From Tabrizicola piscis (GTDB lineage Bacteria; Pseudomonadota; Alphaproteobacteria; Rhodobacterales; Rhodobacteraceae), in contig NZ_CP034328.1 in the NCBI RefSeq assembly GCF_003940805.1, positions 1,904,001 to 1,968,000 on the forward strand: a DNA stretch of 64,000 nt. Reading direction: 5' to 3'. The notes beneath the pieces are model-generated. The model ran no database searches. It was given only the letters and a program-made list of their open reading frames with translations, and was not told where the DNA came from. Shown here piece by piece: positions 16,400 through 25,295 of the stretch. A program made the position numbers and the translations under genes. Every line of letters starts with the position of its first letter. Positions within the stretch are counted from its first letter, which is position 1.

Positions 16400-17560
16400 T
16401 TACTCAGCGGCGGTCGGACCGATGACCTTGACCGGATCATCCGGCGCGATTTCCTCGAAGTCGAAGTTGTCCAGCCGCCGGGCGCGCTTGCCAGCGCGTT
16501 CCGAGGAAATCTTGATCTCTTCGATGTCCTTGGCCGCCTGCCCGAAGTGGCGGTCAAGGTTTTCCACCCGCGTGCCCAGCCGATCAACGTCCCCGTAAAG
16601 CAGCGCCAGTTCCTTGCGGATCGCACCGGCCTGTTCGCGCATCCGTGCGTCTTTCAGCACCGCCCGCATCGTGTTCAGCGTGGCCATGCTGGTGGTGGGG
16701 GACACGATCCAGACCTTCACGGCAAAGCCCTCGCGCACGATCTCGGGGAAGTTCGCATGCAACTCGGCATAGACGGCTTCGGACGGCAGGAACATCAGCG
16801 CGCCGTCGGCGGTTTCGCCTTCGATGATGTATTTCTCGGCGATGGCGCGGATATGGGCGCGGACGGCAGTGCGCATCTGCTGTGCCGCCTCAACCACGCC
16901 TCGCGGGGTGTCAGCGCGGCGGATCGCCTCATAGGCTTCAAGCGGGAATTTGGCGTCGATGACGATGGGGCCGGGCGGATTGGGCAGGTGGATCAGGCAA
17001 TCGGCGCGCTTGCCGTTCGAAAGGGTCGCCTGCATCGTGTAGGCGTCCTTCGGCAGGGCCTTTTGCACGATGTCATGCAACTGGATTTCGCCAAAGGCAC
17101 CGCGGGTCTGCTTGTTGGACAGGATATCCTGCAGGCTGAGGACGTTGCCCGAGAGTTTCTCGATATTCGCCTGTGCCTTGTCGATGGTTTCCAGCCGGGT
17201 CTGCAATTCGCCCAAGGACCGCGCCGTGCGGGTGGAGGTGCCATGCAGCGCCTCGGTCATCTGGCGCTGCACTTCGGCAAGGCGCTGTTCCATCACTTGC
17301 AGCATCGCGGTCTGGCTGACGGCCTGCGCCTCGGACACATGGTGGAGCCCCCCGGCGAGCCGTTCCTGCCCGTCGCCCAATTGCTGCATCCGGCTGGAGA
17401 GCCAGCCGATTTCCCGGATCAAAGGTTCCGCCGCCGTGGCCGACCGGCTGACGCTGCGCAGGATGAGGAGGAGGAGCGCGACCAAGGCAATCGCGATCCC
17501 GCCAAGAAGCAGGATCTCGGGATCGTTCCACTGATAGGTCTGACCGAAGAGGGTAATCAT
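16400..17560 (-). CDS. rmuC: DNA recombination protein RmuC
   Basis: A 386-residue RmuC protein, proposed to limit DNA inversions at short inverted repeats; it carries a nuclease-like fold but activity is not proven. An N-terminal membrane segment (about residues 16-36) is followed by a coiled coil of about 130 residues and the RmuC domain (GAFGEIQLHDIVQKALP, CLIHLPNPPGPIVIDAKFPLEAYE, ALMFLPSEAVYAELHANFPEI, SPTTSMATLNTMRAVL). It overlaps the mutL stop by four bases (ATGA), linking it to DNA repair. Confidence 0.93.
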   Translation of the reverse strand: MITLFGQTYQWNDPEILLLGGIAIALVALLLLILRSVSRSATAAEPLIREIGWLSSRMQQLGDGQERLAGGLHHVSEAQAVSQTAMLQVMEQRLAEVQRQMTEALHGTSTRTARSLGELQTRLETIDKAQANIEKLSGNVLSLQDILSNKQTRGAFGEIQLHDIVQKALPKDAYTMQATLSNGKRADCLIHLPNPPGPIVIDAKFPLEAYEAIRRADTPRGVVEAAQQMRTAVRAHIRAIAEKYIIEGETADGALMFLPSEAVYAELHANFPEIVREGFAVKVWIVSPTTSMATLNTMRAVLKDARMREQAGAIRKELALLYGDVDRLGTRVENLDRHFGQAAKDIEEIKISSERAGKRARRLDNFDFEEIAPDDPVKVIGPTAAE

Positions 17561-19383
17561 CTGCGGCCGAACAGGCGTTCGATGTCGTGGAGGCTAAGCT
17601 CGACATAGGTCGGCCGGCCGTGGTTGCACTGGCCGGACAGCGGCGTCGCCTCCATCTCGCGCAACAGCGCATTCATCTCCTCGGCCCGCATCTGGCGACC
17701 GGAGCGGACGGAGCCGTGGCAGGACATGCGCGACAGGATGGCGTCGATCTTGGCCTGCACCAACTGGCTGTCGCCTGCGTCCGAAAGCTCATCAAGGATG
17801 TCGCGGCACAGGGCTTCCCCGTTCACCGGGCCAAGGATGGCCGGGGTTTCGCGGATGGCGATGGCGCTGCCACCGAAGGGTTCGATGCCAAGGCCGACCT
17901 TGGCAAGCGCGGGGGCGGCATCGAGCAGCCGGGCGGCGTCGGTCGGGGACAGTTCCACGATTTCAGGGATGAGAAGGGCCTGAGCGCGGATGCCGGTGTC
18001 CGCCATCTGGCGCTTGAGCCGTTCGTAGACGAGGCGTTCGTGGGCGGCGTGCTGGTCGACGATGACGATGCCGGTGGCGGTCTGGGCGAGGATGTAATTC
18101 TCATGCAGTTGCGCCCGGGCGGCACCAAGGGGGTGGGCTTCGGTCCGCTCATCGCTTGGCTGCGCCCGCTCTTCGCTGGCGAAGACGGGGGCCTGAGGCG
18201 CCTCGGCAAAGCCGGAAGGAGACTGGAAGGCAAAGGCGCGCGACAGGCTGGGCTGGCTGGGGCGGTCCATCTGGTAGACAGGGCGGAACGCCCCCAAGGT
18301 GGCCGCGCCGACGGTGGAGGACGCGCGGTGGCCCGCCCCGGTCAGCGCCGATTTCAGCGCGGTGATGATCAGTGCGCGGGCGGCGTCGGGTTCGCGGAAC
18401 CGCACCTCGGCCTTGGCGGGGTGGACGTTCACATCGACGCGCTGGGGATCGACGAGCAGGTTCAGCACTGCCGCCGGATGCCGGTCACGGCTGAGGACAT
18501 CGAAGTACGCGGCCCGCAGCGCGCCGTAGAGCATGCGGTCCAGCACCGGGCGACCGTTGACGAACAGGTATTGCTGCACGGAGGACCCGCGCGAATAGGT
18601 GGGCAGGGCGGCATAGCCCTGCAGGCGCAGACCTTCACGTTCGGCGTCGATGCGCAGGGCGTTCTCGGTGAAATCCCGGCCCAGCATGCCGGTCAGGCGG
18701 CGTTCCAGCGCGTCGAACAGATCGCCCGGCTGGGGATCGGCGCGGAAGAGGACACGCGCTTCGGCCCCATCAGCCACCTCACGCAGGGTGAAGCCGACTT
18801 GGGGTTCGGCCATGGCCAGACGGCGGACCACTTCGGCCAAGGCCTGCATCTCGGCCCGGTCGGAGCGGAGGAATTTCAGCCGGGCGGGCGTGGCGCAGAA
18901 CAGGTCGCGCAGTTCAACCACCGTGCCGCGCGACAGGGCAGCAGGGCGCGGGGGCGCAAGGCGACCGGCATCACAGGCGATCAGCGCGCCATCATGCCCT
19001 TCGGCGCGCGAGGTGATGGTCAGACGGCCCACCGCGCCAAGCGACGGCAGCGCCTCACCCCGGAAGCCGAAGCTGCGGATGTTCAGAAGGTCAGACCCGT
19101 CGATCTTGGACGTCGCATGGCGCGACAGGGCGAGCGGCAGGTCAGCCGCCGTCATGCCGCAGCCGTCATCCGTCACGCGGATCAGGGTCTTGCCACCACC
19201 GCCAATGTCGATCTGGATGCGCCCGGCGCCGGCATCCAGCGCGTTTTCCACCAGCTCCTTCACGGCGGAGGCGGGACGTTCCACCACCTCACCCGCCGCG
19301 ATGCGGTTGATCGCCGCCTCATCCAGTTGGCGGATCGTCGGGCGGCCATCGGCGCCCGTTATCTTGGGGGTGTGAACGGTCAT
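17557..19383 (-). CDS. mutL: DNA mismatch repair protein MutL
   Basis: A 608-residue MutL, the ATP-driven mediator between mismatch recognition and strand incision. The N-terminal GHKL ATPase is complete: ELVENALDAGA, TDDGCGM, ATSKI and FGFRGEALPSLG. The C-terminal domain has the endonuclease metal motif DQHA(x2)E(x4)E (as DQHAAHERLVYE), the cysteine segment MSCHGSVRSG and the final CNHGRPT, so it is a nicking-type MutL, as expected where MutH is absent. Start ATG 19383 (MTVHTP). First of a two-gene unit with rmuC, divergent from sbtA. Confidence 0.96.
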   Translation of the reverse strand: MTVHTPKITGADGRPTIRQLDEAAINRIAAGEVVERPASAVKELVENALDAGAGRIQIDIGGGGKTLIRVTDDGCGMTAADLPLALSRHATSKIDGSDLLNIRSFGFRGEALPSLGAVGRLTITSRAEGHDGALIACDAGRLAPPRPAALSRGTVVELRDLFCATPARLKFLRSDRAEMQALAEVVRRLAMAEPQVGFTLREVADGAEARVLFRADPQPGDLFDALERRLTGMLGRDFTENALRIDAEREGLRLQGYAALPTYSRGSSVQQYLFVNGRPVLDRMLYGALRAAYFDVLSRDRHPAAVLNLLVDPQRVDVNVHPAKAEVRFREPDAARALIITALKSALTGAGHRASSTVGAATLGAFRPVYQMDRPSQPSLSRAFAFQSPSGFAEAPQAPVFASEERAQPSDERTEAHPLGAARAQLHENYILAQTATGIVIVDQHAAHERLVYERLKRQMADTGIRAQALLIPEIVELSPTDAARLLDAAPALAKVGLGIEPFGGSAIAIRETPAILGPVNGEALCRDILDELSDAGDSQLVQAKIDAILSRMSCHGSVRSGRQMRAEEMNALLREMEATPLSGQCNHGRPTYVELSLHDIERLFGRR

Positions 19384-19497
19384 GCCCCTATCTGTAGCAG
19401 GGGCACCTGAGTCGGGGAAGAACGAAACGGGATTGCCGCACCCCGGGCTTGCGGTTTTTGCCGCCCGTGTCATACGGGGCGAAACTGTGAGGCGGAC

Positions 19498-20475
19498 ATG
19501 CAAGACATCCTGTCATTGGCCGGGGCCAACCTGCTGACACCGATGATCCTTTGCTTTGCGCTGGGGCTGTTCGCGGCCCTGGCCCGCAGCGAGTTGACCA
19601 TCCCCGAGGCCGTGGCAAAGGGGATGTCGATCTACCTGCTGTTTGCCATCGGGTTCAAGGGTGGCGTGGCGGTGGCCGACCACGGGCTTGACGCCCGGCT
19701 GGTCGCGGCGCTGGTGGCCGGGGTGGTGCTGTCCTTTGTCATCCCCTTCGTGGCCTTTGGCCTCTTGAAGGCGATGACGCGGCTTTCGGCCACCGACGCA
19801 GCGGCAGTGGCGGCGCATTACGGGTCGATCAGCATTGTTACCTTTGTCACCGGGACGTCTGTGGTGCAGGCGGCGGGGCTTTCGTCCGAGGGGTACATGG
19901 TGGCGGTCGCGGCGGCGATGGAGGCGCCTGCGATCATCTCGGCGCTTTACCTTGCCAGCCGGTCCGGGGGGCGGGCCGAGAAGATGGACGCGGACCTGTG
20001 GCGCGAAATCCTGCTCAACGGGTCGATCGTGCTGCTGGTGGGGTCGTTCCTGATCGGGCTGGTGACCGGCCAACCCGGCATGGCGCGGATCGAGGCGTTC
20101 ATCGTGGCACCGTTCCAAGGGGTGCTGTGCCTGTTCCTTCTGGACATGGGGCTGGTCGCCGGGCGGGGGATGCGCGGGGCCAAGGGCGTGATGACGCCGG
20201 GGGTGCTGGCCTTTGGTCTGGTCATGCCGGTGGTCGGCGCTGCCTTTGGCCTTGCGGCGGGGATGGCGCTGGGGCTTTCGACCGGGGGCGTGGCGCTGAT
20301 GATGGTGCTGGCGGGGTCGGCCAGTTACATCGCGGTGCCGGCGGCGATGCGGGTCGCCTTGCCCGATGCGAACCCGAGCGTTTACCTGACGCTGTCGCTG
20401 GGGGTGACGTTTCCGTTCAATCTGGTGATCGGTATTCCGGCCTGGGTGGCTGTGGCAACGGCGATGGGGGGGTGA
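19498..20475 (+). CDS. sbtA: SbtA-type sodium-dependent bicarbonate transporter
   Basis: A 325-residue polytopic inner-membrane protein of the SbtA family (formerly DUF897), which in cyanobacteria imports bicarbonate with sodium. About ten hydrophobic segments are seen, in two repeats. Conserved stretches include YLLFAIGFKGGVAVA, AAHYGSISIVTFVTGTSVVQ, VAAAMEAPAIISALYLA and the matching second-repeat ASYIAVPAAMRVALPDANPSVYL. It is followed after one base by a PII-like gene, the classical sbtA-sbtB pairing. Transport activity in this organism is inferred from the family. Confidence 0.85.
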   Translation: MQDILSLAGANLLTPMILCFALGLFAALARSELTIPEAVAKGMSIYLLFAIGFKGGVAVADHGLDARLVAALVAGVVLSFVIPFVAFGLLKAMTRLSATDAAAVAAHYGSISIVTFVTGTSVVQAAGLSSEGYMVAVAAAMEAPAIISALYLASRSGGRAEKMDADLWREILLNGSIVLLVGSFLIGLVTGQPGMARIEAFIVAPFQGVLCLFLLDMGLVAGRGMRGAKGVMTPGVLAFGLVMPVVGAAFGLAAGMALGLSTGGVALMMVLAGSASYIAVPAAMRVALPDANPSVYLTLSLGVTFPFNLVIGIPAWVAVATAMGG

Positions 20476-20476
20476 G

Positions 20477-20785
20477 ATGCAGACGCACAAGGCAAAACGG
20501 GTGGAGATCATCATCGAAGCGCCGATGGAAAGCCGCCTGACTCAGGCGCTGGAAAAGGCGGGGGTGACCGGGTTTTCGGTGCTGCCGGTCCTTGGCGGAT
20601 CAGGCCGGTCAGGCCGCTGGACACGAGAGGGGCAGGTCGGGCGCAGCGGGATGGTGGCGGTGGTCTGTCTGGTGCGACCGGAGAAGCTGGACGGGTTGCT
20701 GGAAGCCGCCTTTACCGTTGTCGAACGGCATATCGGGGTGATCGGGGTCACCGACGCCGAGGTGCTGCGGGCGGAACGGTTCTGA
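20477..20785 (+). CDS. sbtB: SbtB-like PII family regulator
   Basis: A 102-residue PII-like protein. The ferredoxin-like fold is suggested by KRVEIIIEAPMESRLTQALEKAGVTGFSVLPVLGGSG at the start and VAVVCLVRPEKLDGLLEAAFTVVERHIGVIGVTDAEVLRAERF at the end, with a T-loop-like insertion (SGRWTREGQVGRSG). Canonical GlnB marks, such as the uridylylated Tyr, are missing. SbtB proteins bind adenyl nucleotides and gate SbtA. Starting one base after the sbtA stop, it is expected to control that transporter. Could be another subgroup of PII-like protein, but context favours SbtB. Confidence 0.75.
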   Translation: MQTHKAKRVEIIIEAPMESRLTQALEKAGVTGFSVLPVLGGSGRSGRWTREGQVGRSGMVAVVCLVRPEKLDGLLEAAFTVVERHIGVIGVTDAEVLRAERF

Positions 20786-20803
20786 CCTTGCCTCGCGGTC
20801 GCA

Positions 20804-20910
20804 GAAAGGAGCGCGTTCCGCGCACGCCTTTTGTCTCGCCTCTGGCGCGTGCCGCGCCAACCGGCTCGGGTCAATGCGCTCCGCGCGGGGATATTTGGGC
20901 ATAAGGGAAA
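20804..20910 (+). repeat. Dispersed intergenic repeat, long form
   Basis: Opens GAAAGGAGCGCGTTCCGCGC, continues CCTTTTGTCTCGCCTCTGGC and ends GGGGATATTTGGGCATAAGG. Closely matches the copy at 12062. It fills the gap between sbtB and bciA. Confidence 0.75.
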
Positions 20911-20920
20911 TGAGTGCGGA

Positions 20921-21865
20921 ATGACAGGTAGGGTGCTGCTTCTTGGGGCGACCGGGACCATTGGGCGGGCTACGGCGCGGGCTTTGCTTGATGCGGGCTT
21001 TGAGGTGGTGGCATTGGTGCGGCAGGGCGCTGTGTCGCTGCCCGGGTGCCAGGTGGTTCAGGGACGGGTGACCGATCCCAGCGATGTGGCGGCGGTGATG
21101 GCCGATGCCCGGCCTTCTGCGGTGGTGTCCTGTCTTGCCAGCCGGACGGGGGAACCTGCCGATGCCTGGGCGGTGGATCACGCGGCGCATTCGGCGGTTC
21201 TGAAGGCGGCTGTGGCGGTGGGGGTGGGGCAGTTCGTGCTTCTCTCCGCCATCTGCGTGCAAAAGCCGAAGCTGGAGTTTCAGCGGGCGAAGCTGGCCTT
21301 TGAGGCCGAGTTGATGGCAGCGCCGATTGACTGGTCGATCGTGCGGGCGACGGCTTATTTCAAGTCTCTGTCCGGTCAGGTGGCGCGGGTTCAGGCGGGC
21401 AAGCCGTTCCTTGTGTTCGGCGACGGGCGGTTGACAGCCTGCAAGCCGATTTCGGACGCTGACCTTGGGCGTTACTTGGCGCTGTGCCTGACAGAGCCTG
21501 CGATGCGGAACCGGGTGTCGCCGGTGGGTGGGCCGGGGCCGGCGGTCACGCCGCTGGATCAGGTGGCCATGCTGGAGCGGTTGACGGGCAAGCTGGTGAC
21601 AGTGAAGCGCGTGCCGGTGGCGATGATGGATGCGATCATCGCGGGGCTGGCGGCGGGGGGTATCCTGTCGGCCAAGTTGCGGGCGAAGGCGGAACTGGCG
21701 CGGATCGGGCGGTATTACGCGACCGAGTCGATGCTGGTCTGGGACGGCGCGCGCTATGACGCGGAGGCCACGCCCGAGTTCGGGACCGACCGGCTGGAGG
21801 ACCATTATGCCGCGATGCTGCGCGGTGAGGTGGCGGACGACCGGGGGGCGCACAAGGTTTTTTAG
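20921..21865 (+). CDS. bciA: Divinyl chlorophyllide a 8-vinyl reductase (BciA type)
   Basis: A 314-residue NAD(P)H-binding protein matching BciA, which reduces the C8 vinyl group in (bacterio)chlorophyll synthesis. It shows the Rossmann loop LLLGATGTIGRATARAL, then VVSCLASRTG, FVLLSAICVQKP, and the family's typical end YYATESMLVWD...YDAEATPEFGTDRLEDHY (two separate segments). The start is ATG 20921 after the dispersed repeat; no strong ribosome site is seen. It stands alone, away from any photosynthesis gene cluster in this window. A related NmrA-like reductase remains possible, but the C-terminal segment argues for BciA. Confidence 0.8.
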   Translation: MTGRVLLLGATGTIGRATARALLDAGFEVVALVRQGAVSLPGCQVVQGRVTDPSDVAAVMADARPSAVVSCLASRTGEPADAWAVDHAAHSAVLKAAVAVGVGQFVLLSAICVQKPKLEFQRAKLAFEAELMAAPIDWSIVRATAYFKSLSGQVARVQAGKPFLVFGDGRLTACKPISDADLGRYLALCLTEPAMRNRVSPVGGPGPAVTPLDQVAMLERLTGKLVTVKRVPVAMMDAIIAGLAAGGILSAKLRAKAELARIGRYYATESMLVWDGARYDAEATPEFGTDRLEDHYAAMLRGEVADDRGAHKVF

Positions 21866-21875
21866 ATGCGGCGAT

Positions 21876-21906
21876 GCCCAAGATTTTTCGGCGAAAAATC
21901 TTGGGC
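21876..21906. terminator. Bidirectional terminator between bciA and the M16 genes
   Basis: GCCCAAGATTTTTCG (21876-21890) is the exact reverse complement of 21892-21906, giving a long stem that carries a T run on either strand. It lies between two convergent genes. Confidence 0.8.
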
Positions 21907-21920
21907 TGCCTGGAGTGGCG

Positions 21921-23216
21921 TCAAAGGCCGGTGGGTTGGCCGACGATGACGAAATGCAGCGCTTCGGGCAGGAAGATGCGCTGTGCCACGCGCTTGATGT
22001 CGTCCATCGTCACCGCCTCGATCTTGGCATTGCGGGTGGCCGCGTAGTCGATGGGCATGTCATCCATCTGCATGCCGACAAGAATGTTGGCGATGCGGCC
22101 GTTGCCATCAAATCGCAACGGATAAGAACCGGTGAGATAGGTCTTGGTGTCGGCCAGTTCCTGTTCCGTCAGCCCTTCGGTTGCGATGCGGGCCCATTCG
22201 GCCTGAACGACGGCAATCGCTTCGGCGACCTTGTCGTTCGAGGCGGAGAACTGGCCCATGAAAAGCTCGGCCTGGTCCATGCCGACAAGATAGCTGCCGA
22301 TGCCGTAGGTGAGGCCGCGCTTTTCGCGCACTTCCGACATGAGCCGGGCGGTGAAGCGACCGCCGCCAAAGGCTTCGTTCAGGATGAAGGCGGCGAAGAA
22401 ATCCGGGTCATCGCGGGGGATGCCAACATGGCCAAACAGGACCGAGGCCTGCGGGGTGGGAAAGTCGATGACGGTCTGGCCGGGGGGAAGGAGGAGGTCT
22501 GCCTTGGGTGGCAAGGGGGTGCCAGTGGCGGGAAGGTCGCCGAGCAGCGTGTCGAGGAGGGGGCCAAGTTCCTCGGCCGTGATGTCACCGGCAGCGGAGA
22601 CATAGATCCGGTCACGCGCCAAGGCGCCTTGGTGGGCGGCGAGGATGTCATCGCGGGTGAGTTTGGTCACCGTGTCGATGGTGCCGTCGCCAGTGGAGCC
22701 GTAGGGGTGGCTGCCGAACGCCAGCGCGTCAAAGGCGTTGGCGGCGAGGGTGTCGGGGTCCTTTTCGTTGGACCGAAGGTTGGAAAGCACCTGTTCGCGG
22801 ACGCGGTCGATGGCGTCCTGGTCGAAACGGGGTTCCACGAGCGCTTTGCGGAGGAGGGTGACGGCCTCATCACGGTTCTCCGTCAGGAACCGGACCGAGA
22901 CGCCGACAGAATCAGTGCCGGAGTCAAAGGTGAAATCGGCGGCAAGGGCATCGCGGGCTTCGGCGAAGGCGCGGCTGTCAAGGTCGGCGGCGCCTTCTTC
23001 CAGCAGGGCGGTCATCAGGTTCACAGCACCCCGCTTTTCCGGTGCGTCAAGGGACGTGCCGCCGCGGAACTGGATTTCCAGCGCGGTGAACGGGATGTTG
23101 TGGTCTTCCACCAGCCATGCGGTGATGCCGCCGGGGGAGACCACCTCTTTGATCTGGATTTCGGCATAGGCCGGAAGGGTCAGGGCAAGGAAGGCTGCGA
23201 AAACGGCACGGATCAT
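21921..23216 (-). CDS. M16 peptidase-like protein, non-catalytic partner
   Basis: A 431-residue periplasmic M16 family protein with a signal peptide (MIRAVFAAFLALTLPAYA). The zinc motif HxxEH is absent; the matching position reads GAVNLMTALLEEGA. The second M16 domain (RDRIYVSAAGDIT, FNEAFGGGRFTARLMSEVREKRGLTYGIGSYL) is well kept, including the conserved Arg/Tyr loop. Such inactive subunits pair with a catalytic one, here the gene just upstream, with which it overlaps by ATGA. Likely the second half of a heterodimeric envelope protease. Confidence 0.88.
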   Translation of the reverse strand: MIRAVFAAFLALTLPAYAEIQIKEVVSPGGITAWLVEDHNIPFTALEIQFRGGTSLDAPEKRGAVNLMTALLEEGAADLDSRAFAEARDALAADFTFDSGTDSVGVSVRFLTENRDEAVTLLRKALVEPRFDQDAIDRVREQVLSNLRSNEKDPDTLAANAFDALAFGSHPYGSTGDGTIDTVTKLTRDDILAAHQGALARDRIYVSAAGDITAEELGPLLDTLLGDLPATGTPLPPKADLLLPPGQTVIDFPTPQASVLFGHVGIPRDDPDFFAAFILNEAFGGGRFTARLMSEVREKRGLTYGIGSYLVGMDQAELFMGQFSASNDKVAEAIAVVQAEWARIATEGLTEQELADTKTYLTGSYPLRFDGNGRIANILVGMQMDDMPIDYAATRNAKIEAVTMDDIKRVAQRIFLPEALHFVIVGQPTGL

Positions 23217-24631
23217 TCGGTGGCCTCGGGTACGGTCGCTGTTGCGGGGGCTGCCTCAGGGGTGGCCACAGGGGTGTCTTCTGGCGCGGCCTCTGGGCGG
23301 GTCAGCCAACCGGTGACGGCGTTCCGGCGGTCAAAGACCTTGGCGGCGGCGGCCATGATGTCAGCCTCGGTCACCGCGGACAGGGCTTCGTCCCAGCTTT
23401 CGATATCGGCAAGCGTAAGGCCGACTGATAGCCCCTCACCATAGCGGCGGGCGAGGCGGTTGACGTCGTCGCGGGCGTAAATGTCACCGGCGCGGACCTG
23501 CATGCGGATCCGCTCCAGCGCGGCGGGGTCGGGGCCGGTGGCGAGGAAATCGTCGATCACGCTGTCCATCGCGGCTTCGGCATCGGCAAGGCTGACGCCG
23601 GGGGCGGGGACGACAATCAGCCCGAAGGTCGCATCGTCGATGGAGGTGCCATCGTAGAAGGCCGAGGCGTAGACGGCGGTTTGCGTGTCAAACTGCAGCG
23701 CCCGGGCAAGGACAGATGTCTGGCCAGAACCGCCGAGGAGTTCGGCCAGAACGGTCAGGGCGGCGGCGTCCTTCTGCGCGCCGGGGTCGCGCTCGGGGGC
23801 AGTATAGGTGCGGTAGATATAGGGTTCGGACACGCGTTCATCGGCAAGGGTGATGCGGCGTTCGGCCAGTTGCGGCGGTTCCTGCGGACGGTCGCGCGGG
23901 GTTATGCCGTCGCTGGGGACGATGGGGCCATAGTGCTTTTCCGCCAGCGTGCGGGCGGTGTCCGGGTCAACGTCACCGGCGAGGATCAGGATGGCGTTGT
24001 TGGGGGCGTAGAAGCGTTCGTAATACTCCAGCGCATCTTCGCGCGACAGTTGCTCCATCTCATGCCGCCAGCCGATGATCGGGATGGCATAGGGGTGGTT
24101 CAGGTACTGTGCCGCGCGCATCTGTTCGGACAGAAGCGCGCCGGGGTTGCTGTCGGTGCGCTGGCCGCGTTCTTCAAGAATCACCTGGCGTTCGGTCAGG
24201 ACATCTTCTTCCGTCAGGCGCAGGTTGCGCATGCGGTCTGCCTCCAGCCCCATGACCAGATCAAGTCGGTCGGCGGCGACGCGCTGGAAATAGGCCGTGT
24301 AGTCCCACGAGGTGAAGGCGTTGTCATCGCCGCCCTGCGCCTCAACAATCGCGGAAAACTGGTTCGGGCCGATGGTATCGGTGCCCTTGAACATCAGGTG
24401 TTCAAGGAAATGCGCGATGCCGGAATGCCCGGGTGGTTCATCAGCAGCGCCGACGCGGTACCAGATCATCTGCACAACGACGGGGGCGCGGTGGTCTTCG
24501 ATCACCACCACCTCAAGCCCGTTGTCGAGGGTGAAACTGGTGACGGGTTCGGCTGCGGCGGGCAACGCCAGCGTCAGGGCTGCGAACAGGCCAACGGTCA
24601 AGCCGTTCAACAGGCCAAGTTTTCCGGGCAT
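23213..24631 (-). CDS. M16 zinc peptidase, catalytic subunit
   Basis: A 472-residue insulinase-type (M16) metalloprotease with a signal peptide (GLFAALTLALPAAA). The inverted zinc motif HFLEH is in GHSGIAHFLEHLMFKG and the distal glutamate follows in the helix containing EAQGGDDNAFTSWDYTAYF. A C-terminal Ala/Pro/Glu-rich tail of about 30 residues is low complexity. The start is ATG 24631, where GGAGGA lies close upstream; the longer open frame is rejected. Works in the periplasm, probably with the inactive partner downstream. Confidence 0.92.
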   Translation of the reverse strand: MPGKLGLLNGLTVGLFAALTLALPAAAEPVTSFTLDNGLEVVVIEDHRAPVVVQMIWYRVGAADEPPGHSGIAHFLEHLMFKGTDTIGPNQFSAIVEAQGGDDNAFTSWDYTAYFQRVAADRLDLVMGLEADRMRNLRLTEEDVLTERQVILEERGQRTDSNPGALLSEQMRAAQYLNHPYAIPIIGWRHEMEQLSREDALEYYERFYAPNNAILILAGDVDPDTARTLAEKHYGPIVPSDGITPRDRPQEPPQLAERRITLADERVSEPYIYRTYTAPERDPGAQKDAAALTVLAELLGGSGQTSVLARALQFDTQTAVYASAFYDGTSIDDATFGLIVVPAPGVSLADAEAAMDSVIDDFLATGPDPAALERIRMQVRAGDIYARDDVNRLARRYGEGLSVGLTLADIESWDEALSAVTEADIMAAAAKVFDRRNAVTGWLTRPEAAPEDTPVATPEAAPATATVPEATE

Positions 24632-24703
24632 AGAATCCTCCGCGCGGGCTTTGGGGATAGGTGCGGGCCTTTGGCCGCGTTTCAAGCCCTGCAAACGGGC
24701 TTG

Positions 24704-25231
24704 TTACTGTTCGCCATCCTGGCGCGGCGGGGCCGAAGGCGTCTTGACGCCCAGCTTCCGCCAGCGGGACACTTCGGCCTGCTGTTCCAGACGCTGCGAC
24801 CGGTAGGCGCGGTAGTAGACGTTCACGTTCAACAGGCGTTCCAGGATGCGGCCGTTATTGTCGCGCCGCCACTGCAGGTCTTCCGACGCGAGTGTGGAAC
24901 GGATGCCGGAATCAACGCCGAAGCGGGCAGCGTGGCTGTAAAGGGCGCCATCCCCGGCTGGGATGCCACCACCGGCGGAGGGACGACCGCCCAGTGCAAC
25001 AACAGCTTCGTCCAGCGGTTGGGGATCGGTGCGATTGCTGCCGCCCAAGGCAGGTTCCGGCAGTTCGGCAAGGTTTTCCGGCATTTCAAGCGGCTTTGGC
25101 GGGACGATGCCGAATTCGTCGGGGCCTTCGCCACCGCGCAGATTCATCAACTGGGGCGTGCCACCGCCGCAGGCGACAAGCGTCAGCATCGCCGCAACCG
25201 CGATGATCGCCTTGCCCTTTGCTGCCCGCAT
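24704..25231 (-). CDS. DUF3035 lipoprotein (BamF-like)
   Basis: A 175-residue lipoprotein of the DUF3035 family, named BamF in some alphaproteobacteria as a subunit of the outer-membrane beta-barrel assembly complex. The lipobox LVAC lies near residue 20 after a short hydrophobic stretch. The mature protein begins GGGTPQLMNLRGGEGPDEFGIVPPKPLEMPENLAELPEP in family style (seen here as a Pro-rich region). The start is ATG 25231 with GGAGG six bases upstream; the GTG at 25246 is less likely. Sits directly after lspA, the enzyme that would process its signal peptide. Confidence 0.82.
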   Translation of the reverse strand: MRAAKGKAIIAVAAMLTLVACGGGTPQLMNLRGGEGPDEFGIVPPKPLEMPENLAELPEPALGGSNRTDPQPLDEAVVALGGRPSAGGGIPAGDGALYSHAARFGVDSGIRSTLASEDLQWRRDNNGRILERLLNVNVYYRAYRSQRLEQQAEVSRWRKLGVKTPSAPPRQDGEQ

Positions 25232-25295
25232 TCGCTGCCTCCGCACCCGTCTTTTCCCCGTCTTAGCCTAAAGCTTGGGCCTCGTCACGGGGTCT

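Noticed and set aside
17587..19410. 607-residue open frame on the plus strand opposite mutL
   Set aside because: It is the mirror of a full-length MutL with all motifs; long antisense frames are expected in GC-rich genes and its translation has no recognisable domain.
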